NCBI GenBank assembly: GCA_031553705.1
Contig: JAVBLD010000056.1
Coordinates: forward strand, 1 to 21,922
Source: JAVBLD01 sp031553705
GTDB lineage: Bacteria > Bacteroidota > Bacteroidia > Bacteroidales > Marinifilaceae
Direction of reading: 5' to 3'
DNA: 21,922 nt
Shown: positions 1-6,291 of the stretch, in pieces
Numbering within the stretch: the first letter of the stretch is position 1
Layout: each line of letters opens with the position of its first letter
The notes under the pieces: model-generated
What the model was told of the DNA's origin: nothing
The model's input: the letters and a program-made list of their open reading frames with translations, nothing else
Database searches by the model: none
Program-made: the position numbers and the translations under genes

Positions 1-132
1 GGGAATGCTCCGTTTTTTTGCCTCTTTTTGCTCGTTTCTTCCAGAAATGAACGGGAATGCTCCGATTCTCAGGCCGGTTTTAGGCGATTTTTAGACACCT
101 GGGAAATCGATTTTCTGGGTGGGGATGCTCCG
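1..132. repeat. Three copies of a 12-bp direct repeat GGGRATGCTCCG
   Basis: GGGAATGCTCCG occurs at 1-12 and 53-64, and GGGGATGCTCCG at 121-132. Spacings between starts are 52 and 68 bases. The copies fall in two different reading frames of the overlapping open frame, so this looks like repeat DNA rather than a repeated peptide. The array may continue to the left of the window. It ends where recognisable JAB-family coding sequence begins. Confidence 0.6.
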
Positions 133-417
133 ATTTATCCAATCCCTGCGCCGGAAGATAGTGAAGAAACCACCTCTACTTTTGAAAGGGGAATAAAAGG
201 TGTATTGGATGAATATATAAAATATCAGAAAATAACTGATAATCAAATACAATACTTAGGCGAATGGCATTCCCATCCTAAAGGATGCTCAACAAATCCG
301 AGTTCTTTAGACTTAAAGCTATTCGCTTATTTATCAGAAAACTTATCTCGGCAAGGTAATCCAACAATAATGGGAATTATTGGGGATAAAAATTACAACT
401 TAGTCCTTTCTTTATAA
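28..417 (+). CDS. JAB/JAMM (MPN) metalloprotease-like protein, 5'-truncated
   Basis: The downstream part encodes a JAMM zinc site: a GEWHSHP segment followed by a serine and then the zinc-binding aspartate in SSLD (H-S-H-P-x7-S-x2-D), around residues 78-95. JAB proteases remove ubiquitin-like proteins, and bacterial forms usually sit beside E1- and E2-like genes in defence operons. The frame is open from base 1 and the first possible start (TTG at 28) lies inside a 12-bp repeat array, so the first 35 or so residues are probably not native. The expected catalytic glutamate near the domain start is not evident. No E1 or E2 partner is in the window. It ends three bases from the convergent membrane-protein gene. 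It is probably a non-functional C-terminal fragment, unless the gene genuinely continues to the left of the window. Confidence 0.6.
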   Translation: MLVSSRNERECSDSQAGFRRFLDTWEIDFLGGDAPIYPIPAPEDSEETTSTFERGIKGVLDEYIKYQKITDNQIQYLGEWHSHPKGCSTNPSSLDLKLFAYLSENLSRQGNPTIMGIIGDKNYNLVLSL

Positions 418-420
418 GAA

Positions 421-1131
421 TTATTGTATTTTCATAAATGCCTCATATAGTTTTTTCGCATACTCGTACCCGAAGAAATTCATTATTGGTCTTGAAAACA
501 ATACTGGTAGAATATTTATTACCAATGCAATTAAAATGTAGCACATTGGCAATGTGTGTGTAAATATATTTATAAAAAAGAATATTGCTATAATGATTAA
601 GGCCAACACACAGCCACCAATTACATTTCTAATACTGCCATAATAACAATTGTAATTAAATAGAATGATATCATCCCTTGTTATATCCCTTATTTGCGGT
701 ACAACTTCTGCTATTAATTTTCGTGCCTTCTTTTCGTTTGAAGTTTCGTCTTCTTTGGAGGATAATTTCACATTGAATTTGCTGGAAATTTTATTTCGGA
801 TTCTAATCTTATAATCATCTGTAAATTCATCATTATTCCATAAAAGCAGTTCGGTTGTGGGCATATAGGATTCATCCTTTTTGTAATATTTAAACTGGAA
901 AATCCATTTTGAGATAGCTCGAACAACATTTTTAAGGTAGTATGAAAATGCAGCAGCGATTAAACCTGCTGGTATAATTGCTGTAATCACACGTATTATT
1001 GGACTTACATTCCATTTAAAACAGTATATTATAAACAGAAATGCAATAAAACAGGGTACTAGCATTGTAAAAACAACCGGGTAAAGTCTTGCTTTCTTCT
1101 CATAAATTTTATCTCTATTATTCGTTTTCAT
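421..1131 (-). CDS. Four-TM membrane protein of unknown function, partner of the MBL-fold hydrolase
   Basis: This 236-residue protein has two hydrophobic hairpins, at about residues 15-67 and 166-215. They flank a charged, lysine- and glutamate-rich central region of roughly 100 residues, probably cytoplasmic. No enzyme motif is visible. Its ATG overlaps the stop codon of the upstream hydrolase gene in an ATGA arrangement, so the two are translationally coupled and probably work together. The hairpin-soluble-hairpin layout resembles the membrane effector families (SLATT or S-4TM type) predicted for bacterial conflict systems, but I cannot assign it to one of them. It could equally be a membrane anchor for the hydrolase. 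Confidence 0.7.
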   Translation of the reverse strand: MKTNNRDKIYEKKARLYPVVFTMLVPCFIAFLFIIYCFKWNVSPIIRVITAIIPAGLIAAAFSYYLKNVVRAISKWIFQFKYYKKDESYMPTTELLLWNNDEFTDDYKIRIRNKISSKFNVKLSSKEDETSNEKKARKLIAEVVPQIRDITRDDIILFNYNCYYGSIRNVIGGCVLALIIIAIFFFINIFTHTLPMCYILIALVINILPVLFSRPIMNFFGYEYAKKLYEAFMKIQ

Positions 1132-2129
1132 TGTTGCTTGGATTTTAGTGGGTTTATTGATATAGTATTATTTCTCGGAATTCCCTTATTTCTTCGTATA
1201 AAAGAATTACTCTTATGAGTAGAGTATACATCTCCATATTTACTCAAATAAGATACAATGGCAGGATTAGGATGTTTCCGAGTTCCTTTTGCTGAAATAT
1301 AGGATGATTTAGGAGAAAGCGAATCAATTATAGTTGTGTTTAAATTATGTTTACTGCCATGATGAGGAACTTTTAAGAAATCTATATTTCGTAAATAAGG
1401 GTAATCCGATAATATTTGCGTTAATGAAGCACAAGTTGCATCCCCTGCAAAAACAAAATGTTCTCCCTTGACTGGTTCATACAAAATTATCAAACTGCTT
1501 TTGTTGAAAGGAGAAGGATCGTCATCTTCATCTATTATACTTTTGGCATCTTTCTCCTCTACTTTTGCAGCTTCGTCATACTTCTCTGTATCACATTCTT
1601 CATATGTATTAACACCATATTCTTTCACCATGTCTTTTACTACTTCTTGATAGTATTTTTCTGTTGGTCCTATAATTGTGATAGGCAAGAACTCGTGCTT
1701 ATCTCCCTTTACAACAGAACACACATTTTTACATTTACTTAATGCTAACCGAATGAGATTTTGACTATCATCATTAGGGTGGTTATATATTTTTTGTACA
1801 GCTTTTGTCGCGCTTTTTTCATCAGAATATCGTGTCAAATCATCCGCTGATAGATAATGTGCAGGGTCTGTCAACCAAAAATCATTGATTGTTAAGCTCT
1901 TGTCATTTAGCAACTCAAAAAAACCACCTTTGTGATCTTTATCAGGATGCGTACAGATAGCTAAATGTATGGTAGAACCATAATGTTTTAATAAATGATT
2001 CTTGATTTTTTGTGAATCACAAACATTTCCTGCATCAATCAGGATTACATATGGCTTTTCTTCGATATAATGTCGAATAAAGATGGCATCAGCATCATCA
2101 ACCTTTAAAACCTCAAATTCATATTTCAT
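1128..2129 (-). CDS. ComEC-like metallo-beta-lactamase-fold hydrolase
   Basis: This soluble 333-residue protein carries the metal motifs of the ComEC/Rec2-type MBL-fold class: LIDAG near residue 30, T-HPDKDH-KGG at 60-69 (the ComEC-like form, with Asp in place of the second His), an AGD metal ligand at 228-230, a VPHHGSK block at 254-260 and a late histidine near 286. Members are metal-dependent phosphodiesterases or nucleases. In ComEC this domain is attached to a DNA channel, but standalone forms are common in accessory islands. There is no signal peptide, so it should act in the cytoplasm. A low-complexity acidic insert lies at about residues 176-206. It is the first gene of a two-gene operon with the four-TM protein. 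The substrate is unknown. Confidence 0.85.
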   Translation of the reverse strand: MKYEFEVLKVDDADAIFIRHYIEEKPYVILIDAGNVCDSQKIKNHLLKHYGSTIHLAICTHPDKDHKGGFFELLNDKSLTINDFWLTDPAHYLSADDLTRYSDEKSATKAVQKIYNHPNDDSQNLIRLALSKCKNVCSVVKGDKHEFLPITIIGPTEKYYQEVVKDMVKEYGVNTYEECDTEKYDEAAKVEEKDAKSIIDEDDDPSPFNKSSLIILYEPVKGEHFVFAGDATCASLTQILSDYPYLRNIDFLKVPHHGSKHNLNTTIIDSLSPKSSYISAKGTRKHPNPAIVSYLSKYGDVYSTHKSNSFIRRNKGIPRNNTISINPLKSKQQ

Positions 2130-2150
2130 AATAACTTAAATTTAACAATG

Positions 2151-2158
2151 CAAAGATA
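2151..2158 (-). promoter_or_regulatory. Putative -7 box for the MBL / membrane-protein operon
   Basis: On the minus strand TATCTTTG matches the Bacteroidota -7 consensus TAnnTTTG and lies 21 bases before the ATG at 2129. An upstream TTG about 22 bases away could serve as the -33 element. The transcript leader would be short, as is usual in this phylum. Confidence 0.5.
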
Positions 2159-2230
2159 CCGTTTTCTTTTGGAGATGAGACAATTTACCACAATTCTATT
2201 TTATTACTATGTTAATTTTGGAATAAAGCC

Positions 2231-2258
2231 GTTTTTGTTTTATCGACAAAACAAAAAC
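2231..2258. repeat. Inverted repeat, 11-bp arms, in the divergent intergenic region
   Basis: GTTTTTGTTTT at 2231-2241 pairs perfectly with AAAACAAAAAC at 2248-2258 across a six-base spacer (ATCGAC). It sits between the leftward MBL operon promoter and the rightward AbiEi promoter. It is therefore more likely an operator than a terminator. Confidence 0.55.
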
Positions 2259-2270
2259 AGCCTATTTTCG

Positions 2271-2289
2271 TCTTGTCGACAGGACAAGA
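2271..2289. repeat. Inverted repeat TCTTGTC-GACAG-GACAAGA
   Basis: This is a perfect seven-base inverted repeat with a five-base loop, 12 bases after the preceding palindrome. It shares the core TCGACA with that palindrome's spacer. The two may be related binding sites for one dimeric regulator. Confidence 0.45.
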
Positions 2290-2312
2290 ATACCCCTAAT
2301 TCACCTTAATAT

Positions 2313-2343
2313 TTTGTTTTGTTTCCAAAATGCACTATATTTA
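2313..2343 (+). promoter_or_regulatory. Promoter of the AbiEi gene
   Basis: TTTG at 2313-2316 and TATATTTA at 2336-2343 are separated by exactly 19 bases. This matches the Bacteroidota -33/-7 layout except for the last base of the -7 box. A nine-base inverted repeat, TTTTGTTTC at 2317-2325 and GAAACAAAA at 2354-2362, brackets the -7 box and would suit autorepression by AbiEi, whose relatives bind inverted repeats in their own promoters. Confidence 0.55.
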
Positions 2344-2368
2344 CAGCATAATAGAAACAAAATAAGAA

Positions 2369-2986
2369 ATGACCTTTCTGGAATTTAGGAATCAGTTATT
2401 CGATTTAGCATGCTTCAATATCTATCAGGTATATGCATGGCAGCCGGATTTTGACCGGAATAATCTTACCCGCTGGATTAAGAAAGGATATCTTATCCGG
2501 TTACGGCAAGGATATTTCACTTTTACGGAATATAAGAAGAAGCCGGATTATCCTCTTTACTTTGCCAACCGTATTTATCAACCATCTTACATTAGTCTGC
2601 ATACGGCATTGTCATTTTACGGAATGATACCGGAAGCGGTAGTACAAATTGTTAGTGTAACATCGTTGAAAACCGCATCATTTAGCAATGGCATTGGAGA
2701 ATACTCTTATCATAGTATCAAGGAAAATCTGATGTTCGGATATGAGTTAAAGCCAATGGCAGACAACCGCACCATACAATTTGCCACACCCGAAAAGGCA
2801 TTACTCGATTTGTTATACCTTTACCCGTTCTACGATAGTGAACAGGAGTTGGAAGAATTACGCTTGGATGAAGATTACATGCAAGATGATTTGAACAAAG
2901 ATTTGTTGATGAACTATTGCGACAAGTTCCAGAGTAAAGCCCTTTTCCACAGGGTAAAACTGCTCTTAAAAGTTTACGGCCTATGA
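2369..2986 (+). CDS. AbiEi-family antitoxin / transcriptional regulator
   Basis: This 205-residue protein resembles AbiEi antitoxins of type IV toxin-antitoxin systems. The N-terminal winged helix reads LTRWIKKGYLIRLRQGYF at about residues 29-46. It is followed by the typical ISLHTALSFYGMIPEAV segment near 75-91 and the C-terminal TPEKALLDLLYL block near 140-151. AbiEi represses its own operon through the winged helix and neutralises the nucleotidyltransferase toxin AbiEii. The length is normal for the family and the gene appears intact. Its stop overlaps the ATG of a severely truncated AbiEii remnant, so the antitoxin has lost its cognate toxin at this locus. It may persist as a regulator or by protecting against related toxins elsewhere. 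Confidence 0.85.
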   Translation: MTFLEFRNQLFDLACFNIYQVYAWQPDFDRNNLTRWIKKGYLIRLRQGYFTFTEYKKKPDYPLYFANRIYQPSYISLHTALSFYGMIPEAVVQIVSVTSLKTASFSNGIGEYSYHSIKENLMFGYELKPMADNRTIQFATPEKALLDLLYLYPFYDSEQELEELRLDEDYMQDDLNKDLLMNYCDKFQSKALFHRVKLLLKVYGL

Positions 2987-3096
2987 TACGGATTGAACAG
3001 ATAAGAAATTATTTTTCGGCTCAAACTCGATTGCGTTTTTTAATAATGCGAAATGTACGTTTCGGAACTGGCGGTTTCGGGACAAAGAAAAGGTAA
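2983..3096 (+). pseudogene. Remnant of an AbiEii-type nucleotidyltransferase toxin (5' end only)
   Basis: An ATG overlaps the AbiEi stop codon (ATGA) and opens a 37-codon frame that begins MIRIEQIRNYFSAQTR. This is the usual N-terminal style of AbiEii toxins in Bacteroidota, whose genes start at exactly this coupled position. Family similarity stops after about 16-18 residues. The rest of the frame (FLIMRNVRF and onward) does not resemble AbiEii, and a stop follows. All catalytic motifs of the roughly 250-residue toxin are missing, consistent with a deletion that joined this point to sequence upstream of the ATPase gene. Confidence 0.65.
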
Positions 3097-3107
3097 ATTA
3101 AACAACT

Positions 3108-3206
3108 GTAAATTTTACCGTCATAAAAATTCTCGCTAATTTATTTTGTAAAACTCTAAATTTCATTTAACTTTGCAACGGTGGTAAATTTTACCGCTAT
3201 AAAAAT
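3108..3206 (+). promoter_or_regulatory. Promoter bracketed by paired operator-like repeats
   Basis: TTTG at 3145-3148 and TAACTTTG at 3168-3175 are 19 bases apart, a full-match Bacteroidota promoter for the ATPase gene. Two copies of a 23-bp element (3108-3130 and 3184-3206) lie on either side, 76 bases apart. Each begins GTAAATTTTACCG and ends ATAAAAAT, and they differ only in a two-base stretch. The core GTAAA-T-TTTAC is an inverted repeat. One copy is upstream of -33 and the other lies in the transcript leader, a geometry suited to repression by DNA looping or cooperative binding. Confidence 0.65.
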
Positions 3207-3213
3207 ATAAATT

Positions 3214-4533
3214 ATGAAATTTTATAATCGGACAGACGAAATTACCCTGTTGCAGCGAACAAAAGAGCAGGCATACAATGACCACTCTAAGTTTACGGTA
3301 CTTACCGGGCGGAGACGTGTCGGTAAGACTTCTCTTATTCTGAAAGCTCTTGAAAACGAGACCGTAATCTATTTGTTTGTCAGCCGGAAGAATGAGGCTG
3401 ACTTATGCAGTGGATACACAAGAGAGATTGAGAAACAGTTGGGGATATTTGTTCCTGCTATGGATAAATTTTCCGATATATTTCGCTTTCTGCTTGAGCA
3501 GGGGACTAAAACGAAGTTTTCCCTTGTAATTGATGAGTTTCAGGAGTTTATCAATATCAACGAATCAATATACAGTGATATTCAGAACTATTGGGACAGA
3601 TACAGGACTAAAACATACATAAATTTTGTTGTAAGCGGCTCCATTTATTCGTTGATGACAAAAATATTTCAGGATAAGCGCGAACCGTTGTTTGGTCGAG
3701 CCGATGCTATGCTGAAAATAACACCTTTCACAACCACTGTACTCAAAGAAATCCTGCACGACTACCATCCGAGTTACACGAATGACGAGTTACTGGCTCT
3801 CTACACCTTTACTGGTGGTGTACCTAAATATATCGAACTGTTGGTAGATAACAAAGCGTTGACCATCCCTAAAATGATTAGACACATCTGCCAACGCGAA
3901 TCCCCATTTATAGATGAAGGGCGTAACTTGTTGATTCAGGAGTTTGGCAAAAAATATGGAAGTTATTTTTCCATTCTTGATGCAATTTCTTCTGGAAAGA
4001 ATACACAGGCCGAGATTGAGGCATTTATGGGCGAAAAAAGCATCGGCGGGCAATTGCAGAAATTGGAAACGGTTTACGAAGTCATTAAAAAGCAACGCCC
4101 TATTTTTGCTAAAGAGGGAACGCAAACCGTAAGATACGAAATAACTGACAATTTCCTGCGTTTCTGGTTCAGGTACATTGAGCGGAACAGGTCGCTAATT
4201 GAAATTGGAAATTTTGAAGGGCTGTCTAAAATCATGCTCGATGATTATCCCACTTATTCGGGAAAGACATTGGAACTATACTTTAAGCAAAAGATGCAGG
4301 AGAGCTTTTCTTATCGGGCAATAGGCTCGTGGTGGGAACCAAAAGGGAACCAGAATGCGATTGATATTGTGGGAGTATATTTGGATGATAAGAGTGCAGT
4401 TGCTGTTGAAGTAAAACGGCAGAAAAAGAACTTCAAACCTCAATTGTTTGAAGAGAAAGTCAAAATCCTAAAAACAAAGGAACTGAATAAACATACAGTA
4501 GAAAGTCTTTGCTGGGATTTGGCAGATATGTAA
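3214..4533 (+). CDS. AAA-type ATPase with nuclease-like C-terminal domain (DUF234 type)
   Basis: This 439-residue protein has a Walker A motif GRRRVGKTS at residues 32-40 and a Walker B motif LVIDEFQEF near 105-113. These are typical of the archaeal-type P-loop ATPases common in Bacteroidota accessory DNA. The middle contains a winged-helix-like segment (about 255-300) and a DNFLRFWFRYI block near 311-321 that marks the DUF234 region. The C-terminus has an apparent PD-(D/E)XK-type core, with D384 in AIDIVGV and E399-V-K401 in VAVEVKRQ. The family is poorly characterised; conflict or mobile-element roles are often suggested. It is 118 bases downstream of the AbiEii remnant under its own promoter. 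It could regulate that promoter itself, but no DNA-binding domain is certain. Confidence 0.8.
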   Translation: MKFYNRTDEITLLQRTKEQAYNDHSKFTVLTGRRRVGKTSLILKALENETVIYLFVSRKNEADLCSGYTREIEKQLGIFVPAMDKFSDIFRFLLEQGTKTKFSLVIDEFQEFININESIYSDIQNYWDRYRTKTYINFVVSGSIYSLMTKIFQDKREPLFGRADAMLKITPFTTTVLKEILHDYHPSYTNDELLALYTFTGGVPKYIELLVDNKALTIPKMIRHICQRESPFIDEGRNLLIQEFGKKYGSYFSILDAISSGKNTQAEIEAFMGEKSIGGQLQKLETVYEVIKKQRPIFAKEGTQTVRYEITDNFLRFWFRYIERNRSLIEIGNFEGLSKIMLDDYPTYSGKTLELYFKQKMQESFSYRAIGSWWEPKGNQNAIDIVGVYLDDKSAVAVEVKRQKKNFKPQLFEEKVKILKTKELNKHTVESLCWDLADM

Positions 4534-4554
4534 TAGAAGTAAAGATAATTAGAT

Positions 4555-4716
4555 ATGGATGATAAACTAAAAGCAGCTATAAGCAAAATAGTCGATGAAG
4601 CAGTGTCGTCCCGACTATCGAATCAGCAAGCAACGCTAACGTTCAATCTGGAAAACATTGATGCCGAAGACCGATTGAAGAAGATGCTGAATGTGGACAA
4701 GTATGATATGGCTCTG
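4555..4716 (+). pseudogene. 5' fragment of a small unknown gene, cut off by IS remnant
   Basis: Twenty-one bases after the ATPase stop, an ATG opens a frame whose first 54 or so residues are a plausible charged, helical protein: MDDKLKAAISKIVDEAVSS, then a segment of Asp, Glu and Lys. From about residue 55 the frame simply reads the antisense strand of a transposase remnant, running on to 4932. The native 3' part is therefore lost. The tight spacing suggests it was cotranscribed with the ATPase. I do not recognise the family. Confidence 0.5.
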
Positions 4717-5225
4717 TGGGAGAGCTTCAAACTTCTTGCTATCTTTTCTCATTACCACTGTGAGTATCCACCCAAAGCACCACTTAACTTTATCCGCCAG
4801 CTCACCCCTATATCCAGCGTCAGCAATAATTTTCACCAGCTTAGGGAAGCGATAGCGGAGTGCTTCAATCACGTCAAATGCGGCCTTAGAGTCGTAATGG
4901 TTGGCTGCGTGAACAACAACTACCATCAGTAACCCTCGCGTATCTACTACGATATGTCGCTTTCGACCTTTTACCTGCTTACCACCGTCTATACCTCTGC
5001 TGGTTGCTCCGCTTCAGCTCGTTTTACTGGACTGCAAGTCTATGATGGCCAGCGACGGGGGAGGCTTGCTTTCAAGCCTGCTGCCGAACTTGTGCCCTCA
5101 ACACCTCATGAACTTCAGTTATCGTACCATCATCACGCCACTTGCGGTAGTAGTAGTACACCAGTTCCCACTTGGGATACTCTTTTGGCAGCATTCGCCA
5201 TTGGCAGCCTGTCTTAAGAAGGTAA
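4717..5225 (-). mobile_element. Degenerate IS5-type insertion sequence remnant (transposase fragment)
   Basis: The minus strand encodes most of the middle of an IS5-family DDE transposase. Reading from high to low coordinates it gives YLLKTGCQWRMLPKEYPKW near the N-terminal domain, a DLQSSKTS segment with the first catalytic Asp, KGRKRHIVVDTRGLL, then IIADAGYRGELAD with the second Asp, ending near KKFEALP. The first 30 or so residues and the C-terminal part with the catalytic Glu (usually WVVERTFAW) are missing. There is a frameshift at about 5055-5075 and an in-frame TGA after KTS. Neither terminal inverted repeat is left. It is flanked by truncated genes on both sides, so it is a dead element that marks rearrangement. 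Confidence 0.8.
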
Positions 5226-5516
5226 ATTGTGTATGAAACGGATATCTCTTTCCCGGCGGTGTGCCATGACTCTCCGGCGCCGAGCTGTTTCAGGATCCGG
5301 CTGAGCGGACTGTTGTCGTAGGGGGACGGAAGTATAGGCATATTCCTTTTCGTTGTTGCCGTAGTCGGAGATCCAACGGTCGGGGTTGGTGTCATCGCCG
5401 ATATGGGCTCCATTTTGAGTACCGAATGTATAGGGAAGGTATATCTTTCCCTCTTTATCGAAGGAGCCATACCGGACGAAGCGTACGATGTCTTTACCGG
5501 GCACACACTCGTATCC
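5226..5516 (-). pseudogene. Fragment of an RHS/YD-repeat type protein (DUF6443-like region), frameshifted
   Basis: The minus strand reads GKDIVRFVRYGSFDKEGK, then a YLPY segment and a stretch ending KEYAYTSVP. After a one-base shift in a run of five C residues (complement of roughly 5321-5327), it continues YDNSPLSRILKQLGAGESWHTAGKE. The order LPY ... YDNSPLSR ... GAGESW resembles the N-terminal segment of Bacteroidota RHS-like secreted proteins. The fragment is bounded by a stop at 5517-5519 on one side and by the IS remnant on the other. It covers only about 95 residues of a family that usually exceeds 1000, so it is a decayed piece with no expected function. The family assignment is from memory of these motifs. 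Confidence 0.5.
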
Positions 5517-5546
5517 TTACACGATTAAAAAGGTTGTGAGGGATGA

Positions 5547-5577
5547 TTTGAAATATTGTGTATTAAGTTTATATTTG
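5547..5577 (+). promoter_or_regulatory. Promoter of the uptake-locus ECF sigma gene
   Basis: TTTG at 5547-5550 and TATATTTG at 5570-5577 are 19 bases apart, a full match to the Bacteroidota housekeeping promoter. It precedes the sigma factor ATG by 27 bases. The regulatory gene thus appears to be expressed constitutively by the main sigma factor, leaving control to the anti-sigma factor. Confidence 0.7.
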
Positions 5578-5604
5578 TCATTATAAAAGCACAATATTTT
5601 TCCA

Positions 5605-6153
5605 ATGCTTGATAATTTTCACATAAAACGGATTGCTTCAGGCGATCGGTTGGTGTTCAAGCGACTTCACGAAGAGTTTTTTGAGCGGTTCTATATTTAT
5701 GCTTTTAGTCTTGTGCACGATAAAGAGGTTGCGGAAGATATTTTGCAGGAAGCTTTTGTGATTTATTGGAACAAACGGGAGAACTTCCAGGAGATCTTAC
5801 CCGTTAAGGCATTTTTTTACACCATTATACGCCATAAAGCATTACAGTTATACCGAAACGAATCCCTGCACAAACGTATATTGAACGAATTGCATTGGGA
5901 TGAATCAACACCGGAAGAACATATTATGATGGCCGCAGAGATAACGGGTCAGATCCGGCAAGCCGTGGCCACACTTCCTCCCCAAACGCAAAAGGTCATC
6001 CATTTTTCGATGCAGGACCTAAAAGTAGACGAAATTGCCAAGGAAATGAACATCTCCCCAAACACCGTGAAAATGCTGAAAAAAGCAGGCTACCGCGCCC
6101 TCCGTATACAATTGAAACATCTACGCCCTCTCCTCCTTTATCTTATCTTTTAG
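5605..6153 (+). CDS. ECF RNA polymerase sigma factor (Bacteroidetes expansion type)
   Basis: This 182-residue sigma-70 family protein of extracytoplasmic function type has region 2 at about residues 15-80, including the core-binding and -10 recognition segment DKEVAEDILQEAFVIYWNK. Region 4, at about 120-175, ends in the helix-turn-helix KVDEIAKEMNISPNTVKMLKKAGYRALR that reads the -35 element. It directs RNA polymerase to a target promoter, presumably that of the SusC/SusD genes downstream, when released by the FecR-type anti-sigma factor encoded 138 bases further on. This order (sigma, FecR, SusC with STN, SusD) is the standard cell-surface signalling arrangement. The ATG at 5605 fits both the promoter position and the family N-terminus. 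Confidence 0.93.
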   Translation: MLDNFHIKRIASGDRLVFKRLHEEFFERFYIYAFSLVHDKEVAEDILQEAFVIYWNKRENFQEILPVKAFFYTIIRHKALQLYRNESLHKRILNELHWDESTPEEHIMMAAEITGQIRQAVATLPPQTQKVIHFSMQDLKVDEIAKEMNISPNTVKMLKKAGYRALRIQLKHLRPLLLYLIF

Positions 6154-6291
6154 ATGTTGTGGACAGCAGTAACAAACAACAATACTTTCAGCCCAGTCAG
6201 TTGCTCCGAATTTCCATTTATTAAAAAAAATTGATATTTCATACACCCTCTTTTTTAAATTGCGGAATTTTATAGCAATTAAACACAAATT

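Noticed and set aside
1..132. Possible CRISPR array from three similar repeats
   Set aside because: Repeats are only 12 bases long, spacings differ (52 and 68), and no cas genes are present.
1458..1742. Plus-strand open frames of 60-94 residues
   Set aside because: They lie fully inside the MBL-fold gene on the minus strand, and their hydrophobic or serine-rich composition is that of an antisense shadow.
4717..4932. 3' continuation of the frame starting at 4555 as part of a 125-residue protein
   Set aside because: From about 4717 the frame reads the antisense strand of a recognisable transposase, so the C-terminal half is not native coding sequence.
5072..5506. A 144-residue minus-strand open frame as one gene
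   Set aside because: It is a chimera: the first part is out of frame with the RHS-like fragment, and the end is the transposase N-terminal region.
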